DNA of 6,270 nt from Acidimicrobiia bacterium (GTDB taxonomy: Bacteria; Actinomycetota; Acidimicrobiia; Acidimicrobiales; Acidimicrobilacustridaceae). Of the stretch, positions 1-4,880 are shown piece after piece. The DNA is taken from positions 1-6,270 of the forward strand of contig VERC01000143.1 of NCBI GenBank assembly GCA_018882825.1. The letters are read 5' to 3'. A program made the translations under genes and the position numbers. The notes under the pieces are model-generated. The model did no database searches. It worked only from the letters and a program-made list of their open reading frames with translations, and was not told the DNA's origin. Position 1 is the first letter of the stretch; the number at the start of each line of letters is the position of its first letter.

Positions 1-299
1 CCCGTGCGGTGCGCGACTCCAGCTCCGACGCCGGTCGCATCGCCGAGGGTGACTGGCTCGGCATCGCCCGTGACGGGATCGTCAGCATCGCGCCCGACCT
101 GGCCGCGGCCGCCGATCGTCTGCTCGACCGACTCGTCGACGACAGCCACGAGATCGTGACCATCATCGAGGGTGAAGGTGCATCGCCGGCGGTGACCCGT
201 CATCTCGAGGTGTGGGTGCACGACAACCGGCCCGGGTGCGAGGTCGAGGTGCACCACGGCGGTCAACCGCTGTATCCGTACCTCTTCGGCATCGAGTGA
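1..299 (+). CDS. DAK2-domain (FakA/YloV-like) kinase, C-terminal end only
   Basis: This is the last ~98 codons of a gene that begins left of the window; the frame runs from base 3 to the TGA at 297-299. The visible part matches the C-terminal domain of the DAK2-domain fusion family (YloV; FakA in firmicutes). It has an AVRDSSSDAG-like segment, then a GDWLGIARDGI stretch, then IITIIEGEG-like residues (here IVTIIEGEGAS), and it ends in the diagnostic EVEVHHGGQPLYPYLFGIE. In firmicutes FakA phosphorylates fatty acids bound to FakB for phospholipid synthesis. The N-terminal DAK2 nucleotide-binding domain lies outside the window, so its catalytic residues cannot be checked. The end is intact, with no frameshift. 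Only three bases separate its stop from the recG start, so the two are probably cotranscribed, a pairing common in bacteria. The family call is firm; that the substrate is a fatty acid is inferred. Confidence 0.88.
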   Translation, partial: RAVRDSSSDAGRIAEGDWLGIARDGIVSIAPDLAAAADRLLDRLVDDSHEIVTIIEGEGASPAVTRHLEVWVHDNRPGCEVEVHHGGQPLYPYLFGIE

Positions 300-302
300 G
301 CC

Positions 303-2447
303 GTGGGACGTCGGCTGGGGCAACTCGACGCTCTCGACGTCACGGAACTCAAGGGGGTCGGGCCGAAGACCGCCGAGTCGTTGGCACGTCTCGGTGTGCG
401 GTCGGTGCTCGACGTGTTGATGTACTACCCGCGCCGGTACGTCGATCGCACCAACCAGGTGTCGATCGCCGACGTGTCGCCCGGTGACGACGTCGTCCTG
501 ATCGCCACCGTGCGTTCCGGTCGCACGGTGCGCAGTCGCAGCGGACGCGACTTCGTGGTGATCACCGTGGCCGACGCCTCCGGCGCGCTGGACATCACCT
601 TCTTCAACCAGCGGTGGCGCCTCAAGCAGTTGACGACGGGTACGACGGTGGCCCTGTTCGGCCGGATCGAGCGGTACCGCGGTCGGGTCGGCATGACCAA
701 TCCTCTCGTGGACCGGTTGGGCACGAGGGTGGGCCGCATCGTGCCGATCTACCCGCAGTCGGACAAGGAACGGATCGACAGCGAGACGATCGGCGAGTTG
801 TGCGCCGAGACGCTTCGGCGCTCGGGTGAGTTCGACGAACCGCTCGACGAGGCGCTGCTCGATCGTCTCGATCTCGTCGATCGCACCACCGCCTTCCGTG
901 GCATCCACGCACCCGACGACATGGCCGAGGCCGCAGCGGCCCGGCGCCGGCTGGTGTTCGACGAACTCCTGCGCGTGCAGGTCGAACTGGTCCGTCGCAA
1001 ACGCGAGCTCGAGCGCACCGCGGTCGGTCTCACCCACACCGTCGGTGCCGGTGGGGGGCCACTGGTGGAGGCATTCCACGAGGCATTGCCCTACGACCTC
1101 ACCGCCGCGCAGTCGCGGGCGATCGCCGAGATCGTCGACGACCTCGGCGCACGGGCGCCCATGCACCGACTGCTGCAGGGCGATGTCGGTGCCGGCAAGA
1201 CGGTGGTGGCGGTGAGTGCGATGTTGGTGGCGGTGCAGGGCGGTCATCAGGCGGCGCTCATGGCCCCGACCGAGGTGCTGGCCGAACAGCACCATCTCGG
1301 CATCCGGCACCTGCTGGCCGAGTTCACGGTGCCCGACACGGCCGAGGGGAGTCTGTTCGGTCAGGCGGGCATGGACCGTCGTCTCGGCGTGGCCCTGCTC
1401 ACCAACCGCACGCCGGCCGCCGAGCGCCGACGGATCCTCGCCGACATGGCGTCGGGCGACCTCGACATCGTGATCGGCACCCATTCGCTCATCTCCGAGG
1501 GCGTCGAGTTCGACAGTCTCGGCGTGGTCGTCATCGACGAGCAGCACCGGTTCGGGGTGGAGCAACGCGCCGCCCTGCGGGCCAAGGGGGCGGGCGACGC
1601 AGTGCCCGACGTGTTGGTGATGACGGCGACGCCGATCCCGCGCACCGCGGCCATGACCGTCTACGGCGACCTCGACGTGTCGGTGCTCGACGAGCTCCCG
1701 CCGGGTCGCACCCCGATCGTGACGCGGTGGGCGCGCACCCCCGCGGAAGAGTCGGCGGTGTGGGACGACGTGCGGGCCGAGGTCGCCGCCGGTCGCCGGG
1801 CCTACGTGGTGTGTCCACTCATCGAGGAGAGTTCCAAGCTCGAGGTCCGCTCGGCCGAGGAGACCTTCGCCTCATTGCGCGATGGCGAGCTGGCGGGTCT
1901 GGGTGTCGGACTGCTCCACGGACGACTCAAGGCCGACGAGAAGGACGAGGTCATGGGTCGGTTCCGCGCCGGCGACCTCGACGTGTTGGTGGCCACCACC
2001 GTGATCGAGGTCGGGGTCGATGTCCCCGAAGCGACCGTCATGGTGATCCTCGACGCCTCGCGGTTCGGCATCGCCCAGTTGCACCAGTTGCGCGGCCGCG
2101 TCGGTCGTGGTGCGGCGCGCTCGAAGTGCTGGCTGGTGGGCGAGGCCACCACCCCCGACGGCGAGGCCCGGCTCGAGGCCATCGTGCGCTCGACCGACGG
2201 GTTCGAACTGGCCGAGGTCGACCTCGACCTGCGGGGCGAGGGCACGATCATGGGCGAACGACAGAAGGGTCGCAACGATCTCAAGTTGGCCTCGTTGCGG
2301 CGGGACCGGGAGTGGGTGGTGACGGCCCGGGAGGTGGCCGAGGAGATCCTCGACGCCGATCCCGACCTGGTCGATCACGAGGTCCTGGCCGAGGAGATCG
2401 ACGTGCTGTTGCGGCCCGACGACGTCGAGTTCCTCATGAAGTCCTGA
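303..2447 (+). CDS. recG: ATP-dependent DNA helicase RecG
   Basis: RecG is a superfamily 2 helicase that remodels stalled replication forks and drives branch migration of Holliday junctions and D-loops. The 714-residue product is close to the usual length (about 690-740). An N-terminal helix-hairpin-helix-like segment (LKGVGPKTAESLARLG, residues 16-31, then PRRYVDRT) leads into the OB-fold wedge domain that splits the junction. Helicase motifs follow in order: Walker A GDVGAGKT at 293-300, motif Ia PTEVLAEQH, Walker B DEQH at 412-415 within a DEQHRFGVEQR block, TATPIPRT at 441-448, and motif VI QLHQLRGRVGRG at 592-603. The C-terminal DGFELAEVDLDLRGEG region corresponds to the TRG motif that couples ATP hydrolysis to translocation. 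The GTG start at 303 is four bases after the upstream TGA begins its last base-pair of context and is the only start that keeps the whole N-terminus; GAG at 294-296 is a weak ribosome site. No key residue is missing. Confidence 0.98.
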   Translation: MGRRLGQLDALDVTELKGVGPKTAESLARLGVRSVLDVLMYYPRRYVDRTNQVSIADVSPGDDVVLIATVRSGRTVRSRSGRDFVVITVADASGALDITFFNQRWRLKQLTTGTTVALFGRIERYRGRVGMTNPLVDRLGTRVGRIVPIYPQSDKERIDSETIGELCAETLRRSGEFDEPLDEALLDRLDLVDRTTAFRGIHAPDDMAEAAAARRRLVFDELLRVQVELVRRKRELERTAVGLTHTVGAGGGPLVEAFHEALPYDLTAAQSRAIAEIVDDLGARAPMHRLLQGDVGAGKTVVAVSAMLVAVQGGHQAALMAPTEVLAEQHHLGIRHLLAEFTVPDTAEGSLFGQAGMDRRLGVALLTNRTPAAERRRILADMASGDLDIVIGTHSLISEGVEFDSLGVVVIDEQHRFGVEQRAALRAKGAGDAVPDVLVMTATPIPRTAAMTVYGDLDVSVLDELPPGRTPIVTRWARTPAEESAVWDDVRAEVAAGRRAYVVCPLIEESSKLEVRSAEETFASLRDGELAGLGVGLLHGRLKADEKDEVMGRFRAGDLDVLVATTVIEVGVDVPEATVMVILDASRFGIAQLHQLRGRVGRGAARSKCWLVGEATTPDGEARLEAIVRSTDGFELAEVDLDLRGEGTIMGERQKGRNDLKLASLRRDREWVVTAREVAEEILDADPDLVDHEVLAEEIDVLLRPDDVEFLMKS

Positions 2448-2451
2448 CGGC

Positions 2452-2457
2452 TAGGTT
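2452..2457 (+). promoter_or_regulatory. Putative -10 element of a leaderless promoter for the hydrolase gene
   Basis: TAGGTT fits the actinobacterial -10 pattern TANNNT and lies in the 16-bp gap between the recG stop and the next ATG. Six bases separate it from the A of that ATG (2464), so transcription would begin at or next to the start codon and give a leaderless mRNA. No Shine-Dalgarno sequence lies before this ATG, which agrees. No good -35 match is visible 16-18 bp upstream, where recG coding sequence lies. The assignment rests on pattern and spacing alone. Confidence 0.42.
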
Positions 2458-2463
2458 GCGCGC

Positions 2464-3141
2464 ATGACCTCACGACCGACCATCGTCCTGACGCACGGCG
2501 CCTTCCACACCGGCGCCTGCTGGGATCTCCTCGCCGCCGAGCTCGATGGGCGCGGCTTCGACACCCGCACGTTCGATCTGCCGCTCACCGACCTCGACGC
2601 CGACGCCGCGGCGGTCACCGCGGTGCTCGACGACTGCGACGGACCGGTGACCCTCGTCGGGCACTCCTACGGCGGCGCGGTGATCACCGCGGCGGGATCG
2701 CATGCGAACGTCGGGCGACTCGTCTACCTGTGCGCTCTGGCCCCCGACGTCGGGGAGCCGGCCAGTGGCGGGCCGGTGGAGATCGGTCCCGACTTCCTGG
2801 CGTCGATGCGCGTGACCGACGAGGGTGTCGCCTTCGTCGATCCGGCGCTCGCCCCGCAGGTCTTCTACCCCGACGTCGATCCGGCGACGGCGCGGCGCTT
2901 CGCCCAGCACCTGCGGCCGGGGCACACCGGCGGAGCGGTGACGATGACGAACGCGGCATGGCGCGACCGGCCGGCGACGTACATCGTCTGTGTGGACGAC
3001 CCCATCATCCTGGAGACGTCACAGCGGGCCAACGCGGCGCGCATCGGTGCCGAGGTGCGCGAACTCCCCGGCGACCATTCGCCGATGGTCGCGCGGCCGG
3101 ACGCGCTGGCCGACATCCTCGCCGAAGTCGCCGCCCGCTGA
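2464..3141 (+). CDS. Alpha/beta-fold hydrolase (esterase-like)
   Basis: A complete 225-residue alpha/beta hydrolase, a little short for the fold (usually 230-300), with a reduced lid. Visible parts: an oxyanion-hole HG in LTHGAFHTGACW (residues 9-20), the nucleophile elbow GHSYGG with Ser68 at 66-71, an acid at Asp179 (or Asp178) in VCVDDPII, and the catalytic His205 in PGDHSPMV. The full Ser-Asp-His triad is therefore present. The pattern resembles the small esterase/hydroxynitrile-lyase-like branch, in which the acid follows a YxVC segment and the histidine lies in GxHxPM. No signal peptide or membrane segment is seen, so it should be cytoplasmic. The natural substrate cannot be read from sequence; small ester hydrolysis is the default guess. 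It begins 16 bp after recG but seems to have its own promoter. It ends six bases from the convergent SnoaL-like gene. It is not part of the usual recG-rsmD-coaD neighbourhood, so it looks accessory. Confidence 0.93.
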   Translation: MTSRPTIVLTHGAFHTGACWDLLAAELDGRGFDTRTFDLPLTDLDADAAAVTAVLDDCDGPVTLVGHSYGGAVITAAGSHANVGRLVYLCALAPDVGEPASGGPVEIGPDFLASMRVTDEGVAFVDPALAPQVFYPDVDPATARRFAQHLRPGHTGGAVTMTNAAWRDRPATYIVCVDDPIILETSQRANAARIGAEVRELPGDHSPMVARPDALADILAEVAAR

Positions 3142-3147
3142 CGGCGT

Positions 3148-3582
3148 TCAGGATCGGCGCGGCGGACGGAGTCGAGTCGTGCCGTCCCCGGCCGTGCGGG
3201 CGAGGAGTTCGAAGTCGCGGTCGGTGAAGCGCAGCACGCCGTCATCGCCGCGCGACATCGTGTCGTGGTACACGCCGACGAGTTCGGATCGAGTGCCATC
3301 GTCGGACCACTGGCACTCGCGGATCTGCCACCGGGCCGACGCATCGTCGCCCCCGACGTGGGAGATCGTCCCGTTCAACACCTCCTGCACGCACTGCGCG
3401 TAGGCGGGGCGGATGCGGGCGAAGACCTCGGTGATCGCCGTGCGTCCTTCGATCGTCCCGTCTCCGGGGATGTGCCAGCGAGCGTCGGTGCTCCAGCAGT
3501 CGGAGAAGGACTCGATGTCGGATCGCAGCACCGCGTCGCAGTAGCGGCCGACCAGATTGCGGACATCGGCGTCGATACCCAC
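3148..3582 (-). CDS. SnoaL-like / NTF2-superfamily protein
   Basis: A 144-residue protein with the layout of the SnoaL-like (NTF2 cone-fold) family. An N-terminal helix with VGRYCDAVLRSDIESFSDCW (residues 11-30) comes first, then DARWHIPGDGTIEGRTAI leading to the second helix. Next are the strands SHVGGDDASARW and LVGVYHDTMSR, and a closing LRFTDRDFELL strand typical of the family. The fold serves enzymes (polyketide cyclases, isomerases, dehydratases) as well as non-catalytic binding proteins, so function cannot be assigned. The basic C-terminal tail (RLRPPRRS) is probably disordered. The start is taken as GTG at 3582, the only start codon just downstream of the zinc-ribbon stop that retains the first helix; no strong ribosome site precedes it. 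Six bases separate it from the upstream zinc-ribbon gene, so translational coupling and a shared transcript are likely. Confidence 0.88.
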   Translation of the reverse strand: MGIDADVRNLVGRYCDAVLRSDIESFSDCWSTDARWHIPGDGTIEGRTAITEVFARIRPAYAQCVQEVLNGTISHVGGDDASARWQIRECQWSDDGTRSELVGVYHDTMSRGDDGVLRFTDRDFELLARTAGDGTTRLRPPRRS

Positions 3583-3588
3583 CGGGAC

Positions 3589-3765
3589 TCAGCCTTCGTA
3601 CTCGTCATCGGCGGGATCGGGGACCACGATGTCGAAGCGCTCGTTGCACTCCGGACAGCGGTAGGCGATCACGTCGCCCGGCTCCCACCCGTCCTCCGGG
3701 GGGTACGACAGCGGTCGGAGCGTGCCGCCGCAATCGACACACGTCATCGGGGACTCGGCTTCCAT
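3589..3765 (-). CDS. Small zinc-ribbon protein of unknown function
   Basis: A 58-residue protein with two CxxC knuckles: Cys9/Cys12 in MTCVDCGGTL and Cys37/Cys40 in RCPECNERFDIV. This spacing fits a single zinc-ribbon or rubredoxin-like knuckle site binding one zinc ion. Between them lies a Pro/Glu/Trp-rich loop (YPPEDGWEPGD), and the tail is acidic (DPADDEYEG). I recognise the zinc-binding pattern but no named family. The ATG at 3765 is preferred because a -10-like hexamer lies 7 bp upstream, which would give a leaderless mRNA. An internal ATG at 3747 (MTCVDC) would remove six residues without harming the ribbon. A longer open frame upstream to 4290 runs antisense through rsmD and is rejected. 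The gene is divergent from rsmD and probably leads a two-gene operon with the SnoaL-like gene. Nucleic-acid or protein binding is a guess. Confidence 0.8.
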   Translation of the reverse strand: MEAESPMTCVDCGGTLRPLSYPPEDGWEPGDVIAYRCPECNERFDIVVPDPADDEYEG

Positions 3766-3772
3766 GGTCGAC

Positions 3773-3778
3773 AGGGTA
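3773..3778 (-). promoter_or_regulatory. Putative -10 element for the zinc-ribbon/SnoaL-like operon
   Basis: Read on the minus strand this is TACCCT, matching TANNNT. Seven bases (3772-3766) separate it from the A of the ATG at 3765, the spacing expected when transcription begins on the start codon. No -35 match and no TGn extension are visible. It shares its TA step (3777-3778) with the opposing hexamer for rsmD. Confidence 0.42.
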
Positions 3779-3782
3779 CGTT
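3777..3782 (+). promoter_or_regulatory. Putative -10 element for the rsmD-coaD-sepIVA-like operon
   Basis: TACGTT matches TANNNT. Seven bases (CGACCTC, 3783-3789) separate it from the GTG at 3790, so the rsmD mRNA would be leaderless with GTG as its first codon. No Shine-Dalgarno sequence fits in front of this GTG, in contrast to coaD and the next gene downstream. No clear -35 is seen. The hexamer overlaps the minus-strand TACCCT by two base pairs. Confidence 0.45.
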
Positions 3783-3789
3783 CGACCTC

Positions 3790-4377
3790 GTGCGAGTGGT
3801 GGCCGGAACGGCGCGGGGTAGACGCCTGGTGGCCCCGGCCGGACCCGGCACCCGGCCCACCCTCGATCGCGTGCGCGAGTCGCTGTTCAACGCGCTGGGC
3901 AGTCTCGACGCGGTGGCCGGGGCCGAGGTGCTCGACCTGTTCGCCGGGTCCGGGGCGCTGGGCATCGAGGCGCTGTCGCGCGGGGCGGCCCGGGCGACGT
4001 TCGTCGATGTCGACCGGTCGGCACGGGAGGCGGTCGAGGCCAACCTCCGGTCGACCGGGTTCACCGCGGTCTCCACCGTCGTGGCCGGCGACGCCCTGAT
4101 GTGGCTCGACGGCCCGGCGGCGACGGCCCGGTTCGATCTCGTCCTGTGTGACCCGCCCTACGCGTTCACCGATGCGCAGTGGGCGACGGTGTTCGCCGCG
4201 TTGGTCCCGCTCGTCCGTCGGGTCGACGGCGCTCCGGGCGTCGTCGTCGTGGAGTCGGATCGATCGGTGCCGCTGCCGGAGGGGTGGCATCCTCTGAGGA
4301 CGAAGGCCTACGGGGATACCATCGTGTCCGTCCTTCAGCCCCCGGACGGACCTCGAACGGTCGGGCGGCGAGCCTGA
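3790..4377 (+). CDS. rsmD: 16S rRNA (guanine(966)-N(2))-methyltransferase RsmD
   Basis: RsmD transfers a methyl group from S-adenosylmethionine to N2 of G966 (E. coli numbering) of 16S rRNA, near the P site, acting on assembled or nearly assembled 30S particles. The 195-residue product has the family's features in order: the N-terminal MRVVAGTARGRRL, the signature TRPTLDRVRESLFNAL (21-36), the SAM-binding loop LDLFAGSGALGIEALSRGA (48-66), an acidic strand end FVDVDRS, and the catalytic DPPY at 121-124 within LVLCDPPYAF. Length is normal (about 185-200). GTG at 3790 is chosen because it yields the canonical M-R-[IV]-[IV]-A-G start. The same frame stays open back to 3265, but that stretch is antisense to two genes and lacks family similarity. 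coaD follows after 23 bases, the classical rsmD-coaD pairing. Confidence 0.97.
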   Translation: MRVVAGTARGRRLVAPAGPGTRPTLDRVRESLFNALGSLDAVAGAEVLDLFAGSGALGIEALSRGAARATFVDVDRSAREAVEANLRSTGFTAVSTVVAGDALMWLDGPAATARFDLVLCDPPYAFTDAQWATVFAALVPLVRRVDGAPGVVVVESDRSVPLPEGWHPLRTKAYGDTIVSVLQPPDGPRTVGRRA

Positions 4378-4391
4378 CCGACCGGCCCAGT

Positions 4392-4395
4392 GGAG
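4392..4395 (+). promoter_or_regulatory. Shine-Dalgarno sequence of coaD
   Basis: GGAG lies five bases before the GTG at 4401. It decides the coaD start against the much longer open frame that begins at 4179 inside rsmD, and gives the expected short N-terminus ending directly before the LYPGSFDP motif. Confidence 0.75.
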
Positions 4396-4400
4396 ATCTC

Positions 4401-4880
4401 GTGACTCGAGTCCTGTACCCGGGATCGTTCGACCCGATCCACAACGGTCACCTCGAGATCATCGCCACGGCCTCGCGGCTGTTCGACGAGGTCGTGGTGG
4501 CCGCCATGCGCAACCCACAGAAGGGCGAGCCACTGTTCACGCTGGACGAGCGGCGGGAGATGCTCCACGAGTCGGTCGCCCACCTGTCCAATGTCCGGGT
4601 CACGATGTTCGCCTCGCTGGTCGTCGATCTCGCTCGCGACGAGGGCGCCGACTTCATCGTCAAGGGCCTGCGAGCCGTGTCCGACTTCGAGTCCGAACTC
4701 CAGATGGCGCAGATGAACCACAAGATCGCGGGGGTCGACACACTCTTCATCCCGTCCACTTCGGGCAACTCGTTCCTGGCCTCGAAGTTGTTGCGCGAGA
4801 TCACCCGGTTCGGCGGTGACGTCACGACGATGGTCCCGCCCCCCGTCGCTCGTCGACTGCAGGAGAAGTACGGACGATGA
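4401..4880 (+). CDS. coaD: Phosphopantetheine adenylyltransferase CoaD
   Basis: CoaD carries out the penultimate step of coenzyme A synthesis in the cytoplasm: 4'-phosphopantetheine + ATP gives dephospho-CoA + pyrophosphate. It normally forms a hexamer and is feedback-inhibited by CoA. The 159-residue product has the standard length. The nucleotidyltransferase signature YPGSFDPIHNGH (6-17) carries Ser9 and the HxGH motif His14/His17. NPQKGEPLFTLDERREM (38-54) supplies the substrate-binding lysine region. VKGLRAVSDFESELQMAQMN (87-106) holds the conserved Lys88 and Arg91. FGGDVTTMVPP near the end is typical. The one oddity is the C-terminal phosphate-binding segment: the usual SF[IV]SSSLxKE reads SFLASKLLRE (124-133), so two of the three serines are replaced (Ala127, Lys129) and only Ser128 remains. 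The rest is intact, so I expect an active enzyme. Its stop overlaps the next start by four bases (ATGA). Confidence 0.96.
   Translation: MTRVLYPGSFDPIHNGHLEIIATASRLFDEVVVAAMRNPQKGEPLFTLDERREMLHESVAHLSNVRVTMFASLVVDLARDEGADFIVKGLRAVSDFESELQMAQMNHKIAGVDTLFIPSTSGNSFLASKLLREITRFGGDVTTMVPPPVARRLQEKYGR
4861..4865 (+). promoter_or_regulatory. Shine-Dalgarno sequence of the SepIVA-like gene
   Basis: AGGAG lies within the last coaD codons, 11 bases before the ATG at 4877. The spacing is a little long, but with the four-base ATGA overlap it supports coupled translation from coaD. Confidence 0.6.

Noticed and set aside
1727..2467. A 246-codon plus-strand frame inside recG
   Set aside because: It is an out-of-frame shadow of recG, made almost entirely of Arg, Gly and Pro, while recG itself carries intact helicase motifs across the same stretch.
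3129..3166. Possible bidirectional terminator hairpin between the convergent hydrolase and SnoaL-like genes
   Set aside because: Only about 5 bp pair (CCGCC with GGCGG) across a loop of about 25 bases, with no U-run on either strand.
3265..3789. Upstream extension of the rsmD frame giving a 370-residue protein
   Set aside because: The extra 175 codons are antisense to the zinc-ribbon and SnoaL-like genes and show no family similarity, while GTG 3790 gives the canonical RsmD N-terminus and lies 7 bp from a -10-like hexamer.
3766..4290. Upstream extension of the zinc-ribbon frame to 233 residues
   Set aside because: The extension is antisense to rsmD and rich in Arg/Gly/Pro shadow sequence; the ATG at 3765 or 3747 leaves the zinc ribbon complete.
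4358..4384. Inverted repeat CGGTCGG...CCGACCG spanning the rsmD stop, a possible terminator or attenuator before coaD
   Set aside because: The stem is 7 bp with a 13-base loop, has no following U-run, and lies within an rsmD-coaD pair normally cotranscribed; stems of this size are frequent by chance at this GC content.
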